Under the pieces are notes generated by a model. The model saw only the letters and a program-made list of their open reading frames with translations. It did no database searches and was not told the DNA's origin. Shown piece by piece: positions 9,659 through 19,107 of a stretch of DNA of 64,000 nucleotides; positions within the stretch are counted from its first letter, which is position 1; each line of letters begins with the position of its first letter. The DNA comes from Bacteroidota bacterium (GTDB taxonomy: Bacteria; Bacteroidota; Bacteroidia; Bacteroidales; Paludibacteraceae). The position numbers and the translations under genes are program-made. The stretch is from assembly GCA_021779195.1 (NCBI GenBank), contig JAJYBB010000005.1:1-64000 (forward strand), in the 5' to 3' direction.

Positions 9659-10653
9659 TTGTTTGAATGTATTATAATCGATAGTTCGGTATAAAATTAT
9701 ATTTTTAATGTAAGTGGAATATTGCATGCATCGGGAGTTGCATACTAATTACATTTGTCCTGCGCAACAAAAACTGAGAATGGAAAACGTACCGGGAAAC
9801 AGTCGAAAAAAATTGAAGGGTTTGTTTCCCTGCGATCCATCGCAATATTCCATTTGCAGTGAAATGAAACCTTTTAATAAATAATTAATGATCACAATGC
9901 ATAGTTATTTTTAATGAGTATCTGTTTTGACTCCTACTTTATTTTTCATAACACTTGCAAACAACCGACCTCGTCCGGTAAGCCGAAAAATGGAGCGCAG
10001 TTGGCGTAGAAACCTGTTCTGTTTGAGTCGCGACCTATTCCGTCGAGACAGGTTTAAACGTTTTCAGCTTGCAAACCACTCATTTTTCGAGTGAAGCGGG
10101 CAAACCCTTTTTTTCGGTGTTTCCTTGTCCCTGATATTCATTTTTATATTGATTTAGGTACTCAAACGGATCATCATTTTATTTTTTTCAACAGGAATCC
10201 AATCTGCATTCATACCACATGCTTTTTTTGGATTCAACGATCATTTTGCATTTAAAAGTTCGAAACATCAATACAATGAATTGGCTTTATACACAAAAAA
10301 AGCCATCATTTATTCCAAATGACAGCATACTAATTTATTTAGAATTCAGCATTGCAACAAACTGACAATGGCTTCTGAAATCAAGCGATTGAAAAGCGAA
10401 AACCGTATGATATTTCATAGTGATATCAACATGAATATGTTTGATAATGTTGTTAACGATAGGTAAATCAAAATGGTTGGGCTCAATCATTGTAAACAAG
10501 ATAAAGAAATTAAAACAGAATGATGAATTTGCAATTATTTTAAAGCCTGAAACGGTTGCAAAGATACAATAATCCATGAAATCATCAAATATTTTCTATG
10601 AAAAGTAAAAAAAAAGGATGTCGGTTTTGGTATTGAAAGTTGTACCGTATTTC
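9659..10653. other. Long leader region between Wzi and SLBB genes
   Basis: About 1 kb without a convincing gene. It contains the inverted repeat AAACCTGT / ACAGGTTT at about 10008-10055 and the 17-base word shared with 5349-5365. At its right end lies a strong minus-strand promoter. An 80-codon frame at 10335-10577 starts inside that promoter's spacer and is not a gene. The likely reading is an untranslated leader of about 900 nt before the SLBB gene. Confidence 0.55.
10559..10589 (-). promoter_or_regulatory. Consensus Bacteroidota promoter reading toward the SLBB gene
   Basis: On the minus strand, TTTG (10586-10589), exactly 19 bases, then TATCTTTG (10559-10566): a full match to TTTG-N19-TAnnTTTG. 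The transcript would start near 10552 and run leftwards. Confidence 0.8.
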
Positions 10654-12078
10654 TCATCTTTTCACGAAACGTAACAAATCTCCTGTTTTACGGATAGAAA
10701 ATTGGATTCCCACCGAGTTGCCGTACAGTTTACCGAAATCGGCTCCCATGGAGCAACCTAATTCAATATTGGATAGTCCCGTGAATAGTTTGTGAACTTC
10801 TAAGAGCATGGAGGTGTTTTGAATCATTGCAGGGAAGGAAGGGAAATAGTTTCCGTAATTTTTGCTGAACGAAGAGAGAAAACGATAGTGATAGCCCGAT
10901 ATATCTCCTTCAATGCCAATGTGATGTACCTGAACCCTGTTGTTCAATGTACTCAGGTCGGCATTTTTGGTGTATAAAGGAGATGAGATAAAGGGCGTGC
11001 CAATGGTGCGGGAGTAATAACTCCATCCGGATGGATAACTGCCATTTGTGAAATAGTTATCTACTCCGCCATAATCAAGTCCATCAATGCCGGCAAAAGG
11101 TCCTGATTGGTCGGTGGTATTCAGGTACTCGTACAGGATGCCGTTTATAAAAGGAAATCGGGTGTTGTGAATGGAAATTCCCCAAAGCCCATCGGGGGTA
11201 TTCATGTCAAAACCAATCAGACGAATGGGTCCATCTTCCAATAAATTTTGCCAGTAAGCGCCAATTTTAAAATCGGCAATATCGGCATCTACTCTTACGC
11301 CCTGCGAAATAATATGATTGCCGAGTGCATTGATTTGATCGCTTCTGTTGGCATCCGCGCCGCCGTGTCCTCCGGTAAACACATCAATAAAATCCTTGAA
11401 CCCGACAGGCGTAGCTACAATATCTGAATTTGGATTGACCCCTCCCCATTGAGCAGCATGATCAAAATTATATTGCAGATGAACCGGAAGGTTTCCGCCA
11501 AGACGCAAATAAATATATTTATGATGGAATAATACGTTTTTCATATACATATTATCCAAAAAAACACCTTCGGAAATGGCTCCTTTTACTTCGAGATAAC
11601 CACGGGTAAATGGTACGGGTGTATACTGCTCTATTCCGGCGGTAAGACAAGGAATCGGTCGGGCATTTTGAGAAAATAAAAATCCACCGCTTGACAACGT
11701 CTGATCCTGGTTTCCAAATTGTTCTTCACGCGAACCGAACACGAGATCGAATACCGATAATCGGAGATGAGCATACCACTCCTGAAAATAAAAATTTGTT
11801 TTTAGATGATCGGTTGATAGGAACCCTGAAACTTTAAAGTTAGAATCAAAAAGCCGATCGGGATGATCGAAATTTTTTTGTACCCCCACAAGAAAGGTAG
11901 CACTTTGAGGGGTCGAAGGCGTTATCCCGTAATCGCGGCTTTGCAACCAAAAAGGGGCATACGCTCCCGAAGAAGTTAAACCTGATACACGAATATCGTA
12001 ATGAATGGTGTCATTTTGTGCCACTGCAAAAAATGGGAACATCAAAATGAAAGCAAGTATGGGAAGGTTTTTATACAT
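10654..12078 (-). CDS. wzi: Capsule assembly Wzi family outer-membrane protein
   Basis: An outer-membrane beta barrel that helps anchor capsule to the cell surface in the Wzi family. The 474 residues begin with a signal peptide (MYKNLPILAFILMFPFFAVAQ). Features of the family follow: the early GAYAPFWLQSRDYG segment, the FQEWYAHLRL strand, and GNLPVHLQYNFDHAAQWGG near residue 200. Alternating aromatic strands run to a C-terminal QFSIRKTGDLLRF. The gene has its own promoter (12129-12159) with a short leader and lies amid other export genes. Confidence 0.9.
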   Translation of the reverse strand: MYKNLPILAFILMFPFFAVAQNDTIHYDIRVSGLTSSGAYAPFWLQSRDYGITPSTPQSATFLVGVQKNFDHPDRLFDSNFKVSGFLSTDHLKTNFYFQEWYAHLRLSVFDLVFGSREEQFGNQDQTLSSGGFLFSQNARPIPCLTAGIEQYTPVPFTRGYLEVKGAISEGVFLDNMYMKNVLFHHKYIYLRLGGNLPVHLQYNFDHAAQWGGVNPNSDIVATPVGFKDFIDVFTGGHGGADANRSDQINALGNHIISQGVRVDADIADFKIGAYWQNLLEDGPIRLIGFDMNTPDGLWGISIHNTRFPFINGILYEYLNTTDQSGPFAGIDGLDYGGVDNYFTNGSYPSGWSYYSRTIGTPFISSPLYTKNADLSTLNNRVQVHHIGIEGDISGYHYRFLSSFSKNYGNYFPSFPAMIQNTSMLLEVHKLFTGLSNIELGCSMGADFGKLYGNSVGIQFSIRKTGDLLRFVKR

Positions 12079-12128
12079 AGTAGATATTATTCTGATTTAA
12101 ATAATATAAGATTGATTTACATTAAATA

Positions 12129-12159
12129 CAAAGTTACAAAGACACGGATAAGTGTCAAA
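12129..12159 (-). promoter_or_regulatory. Consensus Bacteroidota promoter for wzi
   Basis: Minus strand: TTTG (12156-12159), 19 bases, TAACTTTG (12129-12136). The predicted start near 12122 leaves a leader of about 44 nt before ATG at 12078. Confidence 0.85.
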
Positions 12160-12622
12160 TCAATGCGTTTATGATTTATATTTATACCGGCACAAAGCAT
12201 AAAACATAACTGTTTTATTTCAAGTGCAATAACAAGAGTAATTACAAAGAAATACTTGTATTTCTTTACTTTGTGTCCTTAAAATTATGATTATATCCTA
12301 AAATATTTTGTACCTTAGAGCCTTAGTGTCTTTGTGTTTAAATTTAATCGCCTCTGTTAAACGGCTATAATTGCTTATTTCATATAAACTCTAGTGATCT
12401 GATTTTAATGACTATTGGTTTTGCAATGATTTTTTCAACATAATGATACCAAGATCCCAAGCACTTTTTAATCCCGGCCATTAATTAGTTGAATCCATCT
12501 CTTTTTCAGCGAAGACTCTTATTTTTAAATTTCCAGATTCAAATTGTTTTGTTGTGTTGTGAATAAATTGAGGTTCAGTGTCAATTTTCAATTTCAACTA
12601 TCAACCCATACAACCAAAATGA
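12160..12622. other. Intergenic region with one dispersed repeat copy
   Basis: No gene is seen. At about 12490-12545 lies a copy of an interspersed AT-rich repeat (GTTGAATCCATCTCTTTTTC ... GACTCTTATTTTTAAATTTC) that recurs near 14688, 14850 and 16203. Confidence 0.5.
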
Positions 12623-13621
12623 TTAAGGTTCAAAGCTCCATAAATCATTGAGTACGGTACTGTCGTTTTCGCCAAAGCCGATATACCCTTTACCGGCAAT
12701 GGTGAAAGCAATTGCATTCTCGCGTTCGGGTATTTCACCCCGCACATACCATTGATTACGGACTGCATCGTATTCCAATAAGTCTGAAAATAACCGTCCG
12801 CCGGTGAGTGGTCCGTGAAAATACCGACCTGTAGAAACAAAAAATCGATTTCCGATTGCCAATGCAACGCTATTTTCCCGACCGGGGTAGGGTAGGGAGC
12901 AACGTTGTTTCCAGGTGTCGGTGGCCGGAACGTATTCCCACCAATCGTTTTTGCTTGCCGTATCGAAGCCTGTACCGATAAATACTTTTTCTCCATCGGT
13001 GCATGCCACAGCTCCGAAACGTTTGTGCAACGGCGTTTCACCCATTTGTTTCCACGTGTTTTGCACGGGGTCGTAACACCACAAGCGATTCGTGAAATTC
13101 CATCCATCAAATCCAAAACCGGCATAAATTTTACCGTTGGCAACAAAACTGATGCAATTATTGGGGGCTTTATCCGGATAGTCGGCTTTTTGTGTCCAGG
13201 TATTTGCAACAGGATCGAAGCACCAGAAATCATTTAAAAGGACATTTGAATTATAGGCACTTCCACCAACCTGTACGCCAAGTCCAACATAAGCCTGATT
13301 ATTAATAACTTCGGCAATAGCGTTTACGCGGGCTGCACCCTTGAAATCCATTTTCTGCGTCCAACTGTCGGTGGAAGGATTATATTCCCAGCAATCGACC
13401 AATGCACCACCGTTTTTACCTGAGCGGCCTAAAGTTACATACCCCTTGTCGCCAATGGCAAATCCCACGGCTGATGATCGTCCCACGGCTGTAGGGGTAG
13501 TTTTGGATTGGAACTGAACTGCAGGGTAAGGCGATTCTTCCGCATCCTGACAGGAAACAACCAGCAAAATGAAAAAAAAGAGGACAATTGTTCCGAAAAA
13601 TTTATAATTGCGGGTTTGCAT
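12623..13621 (-). CDS. Kelch-repeat lipoprotein
   Basis: A 332-residue lipoprotein with a signal peptide and lipobox (FILLVVSC, Cys24), then about six kelch blades. The blades repeat the pattern GxxxY.GfG ... Ndlw.ydpx.nxWxq (for example YNPSTDSWTQK, FDPVANTWTQK, YDPVQNTWKQ), so the fold should be a beta propeller on the outer surface or periplasmic face. Such proteins often bind sugars or glycans; no catalytic residues can be named. It lies between the Wzi and UpxY genes, which suggests a link to the capsule locus. A -7 box TATCTTTGC on the minus strand at 13686-13694 is a likely promoter. Confidence 0.85.
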   Translation of the reverse strand: MQTRNYKFFGTIVLFFFILLVVSCQDAEESPYPAVQFQSKTTPTAVGRSSAVGFAIGDKGYVTLGRSGKNGGALVDCWEYNPSTDSWTQKMDFKGAARVNAIAEVINNQAYVGLGVQVGGSAYNSNVLLNDFWCFDPVANTWTQKADYPDKAPNNCISFVANGKIYAGFGFDGWNFTNRLWCYDPVQNTWKQMGETPLHKRFGAVACTDGEKVFIGTGFDTASKNDWWEYVPATDTWKQRCSLPYPGRENSVALAIGNRFFVSTGRYFHGPLTGGRLFSDLLEYDAVRNQWYVRGEIPERENAIAFTIAGKGYIGFGENDSTVLNDLWSFEP

Positions 13622-13685
13622 AGGCTTTGGTGCTAATTTGAAAAGTTTGAAAATGTGATTTCGCTTTGATAAATATTTTTTGAAT

Positions 13686-13694
13686 GCAAAGATA
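13686..13694 (-). promoter_or_regulatory. -7 promoter element of the kelch gene
   Basis: TATCTTTGC on the minus strand about 65 bases before the start codon. There is no TTTG at 19-21 bases upstream, so only half of the consensus is present. Confidence 0.45.
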
Positions 13695-13872
13695 CAAATG
13701 GTACATGCAGCGTATCGGTTGTTCCTAAACCTGTTGTGTTAAGCAGGGGATGCAACGAATGCTATAGGTTGTAAACCATACGTTGCGATGTTGTGTCATA
13801 GCGTTCTTTGCGTTCAAAATAAATTAATTTTTCAAAGGATATTCAAAACGTACGAATCTGAAAATGTGTTGA

Positions 13873-14343
13873 TTATTTTTTGATGACTTGATCTAATTTT
13901 ACTTTCACGCTGATGCCGATTTGTCCAAGTGAAAGAATAAGATACCCATCACGTGATTTTTTAATTTTGCCATGAATATTCTTCATGGGACCGCCAATGA
14001 TTTCAACCTCGTCGCCAAGTGCAAATCGGCATTCTTTGCCACGAGCCTGATCCAAAAATTTTTTAATAATTTCAATTTCATTATCGCGAACTATCGCCGG
14101 TTTTCCGTTGTAAAAAACAATACGCGATATACCCGTGATGGCGGGCAAGGTTCGTAATTTTTCATCGCTGGTTTTTACAAAAATATAAGATGAAAACAAG
14201 GGTACTTCTACCATTTTAATACGGTCAGACCATTTTCGGGGCGAGAGATGTAAGGGCAAAAATACCTCAACTCCTTCTGCTTTTAAATGCAGCTCAACTT
14301 GTTTTTCGGCTCGTGAAGCCGTGTAAAGTACATACCAGTTCAT
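13873..14343 (-). CDS. UpxY-like NusG-family transcription antiterminator
   Basis: A specialised NusG paralogue that binds RNA polymerase and lets it read through terminators in long polysaccharide operons, as UpxY proteins do in Bacteroides. The 156 residues hold the NGN domain (NWYVLYTASRAEKQVELHL at the start, then VPLFSSYIFVKT near residue 65) and a C-terminal KOW domain (DEVEIIGGPMKNIHGKI). The length matches the family. It sits at the upstream end of the capsule genes on the same strand, as expected. A TATCTTTGC -7 box lies at 14389-14397. Confidence 0.92.
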   Translation of the reverse strand: MNWYVLYTASRAEKQVELHLKAEGVEVFLPLHLSPRKWSDRIKMVEVPLFSSYIFVKTSDEKLRTLPAITGISRIVFYNGKPAIVRDNEIEIIKKFLDQARGKECRFALGDEVEIIGGPMKNIHGKIKKSRDGYLILSLGQIGISVKVKLDQVIKK

Positions 14344-15044
14344 AAGTTAATTTTAGATCGAATGCTGCAAGATGAAGCATTTTTTTTTGCAAAGATAAAT
14401 CTTTTTATGTATAAAATCATTGATGTCCGAAAAACTTTAATTCTGACCGCTGATAACAGAATTTTAGAAAAAGTTGGCATTATCTCGTCCCAATTGGACT
14501 TAAAATTCATATGAACCAATATTCTACCGAACGATCCGTCCCTACGGGATTTTTTAATAAACCGCATCGTTGCGACAGTGTGGGAGGCAGCACGTGGACA
14601 ATCCGTTTTTAGCCTTTTTGGGACGACAGTACACGAATCTGTTTTTTTTGGACGGATTTAGAGGATTATTTTTCTCTGAAGCAGTTGAATCAATCTCTTT
14701 TTCGGCGTAGATTCTTATTTTGAGAATACGCTGAAAAGTCATATATGCATTCCTGAAATGCTAAGAACCTATGATACAAAGTCGCCAGGTATTGAATTAT
14801 ACTGTGAATTTGATCTTTGCATCTAAGCATTTTTGCAACATAGCGATCAAAAAATACTTTTCGGAGTGGACTCTATTTTTAAATTTTTACATTTTCAAAT
14901 TTAGATTGTTGAGGCTATTCTTCTTGCTGCAACGACTCATAGAAACCCAACGAATGATACGCTCTTAAATCGGTCTGCTTTATTGGTCGGTAAATAGTGA
15001 TAAAATTATTAAAATACTTCTGTATCTTTGCACGATATTAATTG
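14344..15044. other. Intergenic region with repeat remnants
   Basis: No gene is supported. It contains a minus-strand -7 box for the UpxY gene (14389-14397), a diverged copy (14523-14583) of sequence also at 5058-5112, and two copies of the dispersed AT-rich repeat (about 14688-14725 and 14850-14910). A plus-strand -7 box TATCTTTGC at 15023-15031 points at the DMT transporter. Confidence 0.5.
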
Positions 15045-15239
15045 TAAGTAAGTGTTCATAATGAATTGATATAATCAGTTTACCAGGAAAGGTCAAAAAA
15101 GTAAATTTTCAACGCAAAGAACGCAATGTAATTAAGTCGCAAAGTATTGATAGATACTAATTATATTTCATAGCGTCTTTGCAACGTTGCAACTTTGCGT
15201 TCATGGAAATGGTATAAACTAATTATGAATAGCTACTTA
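15045..15239. mobile_element. MITE-like element, copy 2 (195 bp)
   Basis: Nearly identical to 4318-4504, with the same imperfect terminal inverted repeats (TAAGTAAGTGTTCATAAT ... ATTATGAATAGCTACTTA). It lies between a -7 promoter box at 15023-15031 and the GTG start of the DMT transporter, so it would form most of that gene's leader. Confidence 0.75.
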
Positions 15240-15274
15240 ATAAATTGAGTTCAAACTTAAAATAATAAAGTAAG

Positions 15275-16156
15275 GTGTTTCAATCCCATATCGGTGAATT
15301 TGCAGGATTAGGTGTTTCGGTGTGCTGGACTATCAGTGCATTGTTTTTCGAAAAAGCCGGACATAAAATCGGTTCATTGCAGGTCAATCTTTTAAGGTTA
15401 TTTTTAGCAGTTATTTTGTTGGGTATTGCCACATTTTTCACACGCGGCATGTTTTTTCCGGTTGATGCAACGGCATATCAATGGGCATGGCTGGGTTTGT
15501 CGGGGTTTATTGGGTTTTTCATAGGTGATTTGCTGTTATTCAAATCATACACCATGATCGGATCGCGCACAGCAGCATTGATTATGAGTTTAGCTCCCAT
15601 GATTACAGCGGTGATCGGTTGGTTTTTGTTGGACGAGATTTTATCGTTTAAAAATATTGTAGCTATCGTGGTAAGTGTGCTTGGGATTGTGATTGCCATC
15701 TCGAATCGGAAAATGAAATTAAATATCTCATTCAAAGGATTTTTGTTGGCTTTTGGAGGTGCAATGGGGCAAGCGGTAGGGTTGATTACCAGTAAAAAAG
15801 GAATCGGTACGTATGACCCGATGGCAGCCACTCAAATTCGGGCATTTTTCGGTCTGTTGAGTTTTGCACTGTTGGTTACCCTATTAAAACGTTGGCATAA
15901 AATTCCGATTGCATTGACACAAACGCAGGCACTAAAATCGGTAACGGTCGGTGCCATTTTCGGTCCGGTTGTTGGGGTGGCATTGGGGCTTTTTGCTATC
16001 CAACAAACGAAAACCGGTATTGCTTCGACCTTAATGGCATTGGTGCCTATTTTTATTATTGTACCGTCAGCAATTATGTTTAAGGAAAAAATAAAGCTCC
16101 AGCAAGTGATTGGTGCAGTGATCAGTATTGCGGGTGCAACCTTGTTTTTTTTGTGA
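15275..16156 (+). CDS. DMT/EamA family transporter
   Basis: A 293-residue inner-membrane protein with ten predicted helices in two EamA halves (about 8-135 and 150-290). It belongs to the drug/metabolite transporter superfamily, which exports amino acids, nucleobases or drugs; the substrate cannot be read from sequence. Family marks include the glycine-rich GFIGFFIGDLLLFKSY and ALIMSLAPMITAVIGW. The start is GTG at 15275, preceded by AAAGTAAG, a fair ribosome site. It has no obvious operon partner, and the MITE-like element fills its leader. Confidence 0.88.
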   Translation: MFQSHIGEFAGLGVSVCWTISALFFEKAGHKIGSLQVNLLRLFLAVILLGIATFFTRGMFFPVDATAYQWAWLGLSGFIGFFIGDLLLFKSYTMIGSRTAALIMSLAPMITAVIGWFLLDEILSFKNIVAIVVSVLGIVIAISNRKMKLNISFKGFLLAFGGAMGQAVGLITSKKGIGTYDPMAATQIRAFFGLLSFALLVTLLKRWHKIPIALTQTQALKSVTVGAIFGPVVGVALGLFAIQQTKTGIASTLMALVPIFIIVPSAIMFKEKIKLQQVIGAVISIAGATLFFL

Positions 16157-16315
16157 TGATTTTACACGATTTTAAATTTTTAAATCATGTCTTTGTGTAG
16201 TGAATCGCTTTTGACTCTTATTTTCAAGTTTTCAAATTCAACTTATGTTTTGGTGCTTTTGAATTGAATACATTTCGTTCGCAGTGCACAACATGATTCA
16301 AAATTGTCGAAATCT

Positions 16316-16346
16316 GTTTTTATATTCAAATAAAATTGTATCTTTG
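16316..16346 (+). promoter_or_regulatory. Promoter of tRNA-Ser
   Basis: TTTT (16317-16320) and TATCTTTG (16339-16346) with an 18-base gap, followed 17 bases later by the tRNA. Confidence 0.65.
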
Positions 16347-16363
16347 CACTCCTAAAAATTCAA

Positions 16364-16450
<87 letters not shown>

Positions 16451-16462
16451 CATAATGAAATC

Positions 16463-16499
16463 AAAGAGAAAATCTGTAGGCAGGTTTTCTCTTTTTTTT
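16463..16499 (+). terminator. Rho-independent terminator after tRNA-Ser
   Basis: Stem AAAGAGAAAA / TTTTCTCTTT around a 12-base loop, running into T residues. Confidence 0.85.
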
Positions 16500-16626
16500 A
16501 TTCCCTGTCGCTGAAAAAACAGGAACGACCAAAAGTAAAAAATTGAAAGGAGTAACGGGTCGAACGGTACATGGTTTAATGGCTAAATTTTTATACTTTT
16601 GTACTTCAAACTAAAAAAATCAAGAC

Positions 16627-17469
16627 ATGACCTATATAAAAAAACCCGATTGGCTTAAAATTAAATTTGAAAGTAACGACCAATATTCGCGGGTCCACAA
16701 TATTGTAAAAGAAAAGCATCTGAACACGATTTGCTCGAGTGGTCGTTGTCCCAACATGAGCGAATGTTGGAATCGGGGCACGGCTACATTTATGATAGGC
16801 GGCGAAATTTGCACGCGTGCCTGTAAATTTTGCAATACCCTTACCGGTCGCCCGTTAGCCCTCGACCCGAACGAACCGATCCATATAGCTCAATCTATAC
16901 AGTTAATGAATTTGCATCATGCCGTAATAACTTCGGTCGATCGCGATGATTTACCCGATGGAGGTGCTATTCATTGGGCTGAAACCATTCGGATCATTAA
17001 ATCCGTAAATCCAGCCTGTACATTGGAGGTGCTGATCCCTGATTTTGATGGTAAAACGGAATTGATTCACCTGATTATTAACGAAAAACCCGATATTATT
17101 TCTCATAATTTAGAAACCGTTCGCCGACTTACCCCGCTGATTCGTACAAAAGCGAAATATGACACCAGTCTGAATGTATTGTCATACATTGTTGCACAGG
17201 GTATCCGTGCCAAAACAGGGATTATGCTTGGATTGGGTGAAACAGAAGAAGAAGTGTTGCAATTGATGGACGACACCCTGCAAACCGGTTGCAGGATTCT
17301 TACAATTGGTCAATATCTTCAACCATCGCGCCGTAATATCGCGGTTAGTGCCTATATTCATCCCGATAAATTTGAGGAATACAAACAAATTGCTTTCCTC
17401 AAAGGATTTCGTTTTGTCGAAAGCGGTCCGTTTGTCCGTTCATCGTATCATGCCGAAAAGCATATTTAA
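16627..17469 (+). CDS. lipA: Lipoyl synthase
   Basis: A radical-SAM enzyme that inserts two sulfurs into protein-bound octanoyl groups to make lipoyl cofactors. Both 4Fe-4S clusters are visible: the auxiliary cluster cysteines 36, 41 and 47 (CSSGRCPNMSEC) and the radical-SAM cysteines 62, 66 and 69 (CTRACKFC). The C-terminal RSSY motif, whose serine ligates the auxiliary cluster, is present (VRSSYHAEKHI). The length of 280 is normal. A -7 box TACTTTTG lies at 16594-16601. Confidence 0.96.
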   Translation: MTYIKKPDWLKIKFESNDQYSRVHNIVKEKHLNTICSSGRCPNMSECWNRGTATFMIGGEICTRACKFCNTLTGRPLALDPNEPIHIAQSIQLMNLHHAVITSVDRDDLPDGGAIHWAETIRIIKSVNPACTLEVLIPDFDGKTELIHLIINEKPDIISHNLETVRRLTPLIRTKAKYDTSLNVLSYIVAQGIRAKTGIMLGLGETEEEVLQLMDDTLQTGCRILTIGQYLQPSRRNIAVSAYIHPDKFEEYKQIAFLKGFRFVESGPFVRSSYHAEKHI

Positions 17470-17954
17470 AATGCGTAAATTTGTGAATAAAATGAGGGTA
17501 CCTTATTTTCTAATTTGTAAAAATATGCGTTTACTTGGTTTCTAATGGTTCATTCATTTCAAATAAAAGGTCGATTTTTTATTTATTCAATATACTGATT
17601 ATAAACATGTAAATCTAATTAATTTCATATTCAACGGTTGAATTCAACGGGAATTTTATAAATTGTAATGATTACAAACATGAATAAAATATAAATGTTA
17701 TTTATTTGGTTTATATTTTTCATTGAAATTTGGTAGAATAAAAAAATAAACGCTATATTTGTATCGAAAATCATAAACAAATATTTTCGAAAGAGTTCTT
17801 TATTTCCAATCTTCAGTATAGACAACTGACATTCCATAACTTTTTCTTCAAAAGGAGTTTTTTCAAAAATCGATTTGTTTTCGATGCGAAAATTACCGAC
17901 TTAGTTTAAGAAAGGGGCTAAGTTTTATTTATTCACACATAAAACTCTATCAAT
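17470..17954. other. Intergenic region with the sigma-factor promoter
   Basis: No gene is seen in 485 AT-rich bases. The plus-strand promoter at 17729-17761 is the only clear signal. Confidence 0.5.
17729..17761 (+). promoter_or_regulatory. Bacteroidota-type promoter for the sigma-factor gene
   Basis: TTTG (17729-17732), 21 bases, TATATTTG (17754-17761). The leader to ATG 17955 would be about 190 nt. Confidence 0.6.
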
Positions 17955-18461
17955 ATGAAAGATGTTCAACTTGAAAATGATTTAGTAGCGTTGCAAAGTA
18001 ATATGCGGAACTTCGCTTTTTCGCTCACATTGAACCGTGAAGATGCTGAAGATTTGCTGCAAGACACCACGCTCAAGGTATTGGATAATCAGGAAAAATT
18101 TACTGACAATGTAAATTTCAAAGGATGGGTGCTCACGATAATGAAGAATATTTTTATCAACAATTATCGTAAAATCGTACGAAACCAAACAGTTGTTGAT
18201 AAAACAGAAGATTTACATCATCTCAATTTACCTCAAAATTCGGGTTTCGAAAGCCCTGAGGGGTCATACTCGGTAGGCGAAATCACCAATAACATTGAAT
18301 CTTTCGCTGATGAATACCGGATTCCTTTTTCGATGCATGTACAGGGTTTCAAATACGAAGAAATTGCCCAAACCATGAATCTCCCAATCGGTACCGTTAA
18401 AAGCAGAATTTTCTTAGCCCGTAAGCGATTACAGGAACAACTTAAAGATTATCGTTATTAA
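17955..18461 (+). CDS. ECF-type RNA polymerase sigma factor
   Basis: A 168-residue sigma-70 family protein with region 2 (LNREDAEDLLQDTTLKVL, residues about 26-43, then KGWVLTIMKNIFINNYRK) and region 4 (FKYEEIAQTMNLPIGTVKSR, about 133-152). There is no region 1 or 3, so it is an extracytoplasmic-function type that redirects RNA polymerase to a small regulon. No anti-sigma gene is adjacent: the next gene is a HPPK-like protein, and a terminator separates them. Confidence 0.93.
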   Translation: MKDVQLENDLVALQSNMRNFAFSLTLNREDAEDLLQDTTLKVLDNQEKFTDNVNFKGWVLTIMKNIFINNYRKIVRNQTVVDKTEDLHHLNLPQNSGFESPEGSYSVGEITNNIESFADEYRIPFSMHVQGFKYEEIAQTMNLPIGTVKSRIFLARKRLQEQLKDYRY

Positions 18462-18477
18462 TCCTCCATTTTTTCAT

Positions 18478-18509
18478 AAAAAGCCGAAGAACTTTTCTTC
18501 GGCTTTTTT
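18478..18509 (+). terminator. Rho-independent terminator after the sigma-factor gene
   Basis: Perfect 13-base stem AAAAGCCGAAGAA / TTCTTCGGCTTTT with a three-base loop and a T run. Confidence 0.92.
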
Positions 18510-18565
18510 GTTTAAATTAAGGAGAATACAATCAATTTTAATGGTTTAACCGCATTTTCTATTTT

Positions 18566-18934
18566 ATGAACACAGCGTATATCATGCTTTCCAGCAATGA
18601 CTTTCCAGTACAAAACATTGATCGTGCCATCGAAATTCTTGCCGATCATTTTGAAGTTGCCGATCAGAGTTCTGTTATGGTAACAAAACCTGTAGGAGCA
18701 GTATATAAAGCTGATTTTCATACTATGGCTTTGAAAATTTTTTCGGATGATAATGCCGATGATACCATCGCCATTTTTAAAATGGTAGAGCAAACGCTTG
18801 GACGTAACGCCGAGAGTAAGTTAAATGGACTGATTCCGATGGATATTGATTTGATAATATGGAACGATAAGGTAGTACATTCCGATTACGAACGGTTCGA
18901 CTTTGTAAAAAATTGTATTGATGAGATTCGATAA
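18566..18934 (+). CDS. HPPK (FolK)-like pyrophosphokinase family protein
   Basis: A 122-residue protein that follows the 6-hydroxymethyl-7,8-dihydropterin pyrophosphokinase fold. It shows YIMLSSND near the start (the family has YxxLGSN), a beta hairpin SSVMVTKPVG, EQTLGR near residue 78, and MDIDLIIWND near 95, matching the family's Asp-x-Asp metal site. It is shorter than usual HPPKs (about 155-170). It also lacks the arginine-rich RxxxRxxPR loop before DxD; here the residues are AESKLNGLIP. It may be a diverged or non-folate member. The reaction, if kept, would transfer pyrophosphate from ATP to a pterin. Confidence 0.7.
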   Translation: MNTAYIMLSSNDFPVQNIDRAIEILADHFEVADQSSVMVTKPVGAVYKADFHTMALKIFSDDNADDTIAIFKMVEQTLGRNAESKLNGLIPMDIDLIIWNDKVVHSDYERFDFVKNCIDEIR

Positions 18935-19107
18935 TTTATTTTTAAATTTTTCCGAATCTATTGTGTTCATTTTCAAATTATTCATTCCAATTCAAATTAT
19001 TCATTCCTTTTTTTTCTGCAATATTTTGCTGCAGGGTTGATTCTTCAGTTATAAATTAATATATTTGTGGTCATATTAAAAAATATATATACCATTTAAC
19101 TGAACGA

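Noticed and set aside
10335-10577. 80-codon minus-strand frame
   Set aside because: Its start lies within the spacer of a consensus promoter reading the same way, and the translation resembles no family.
12601-13233. 210-codon minus-strand frame
   Set aside because: It overlaps the kelch lipoprotein gene in another frame and lacks any domain, while the kelch frame shows clear repeats and a lipobox.
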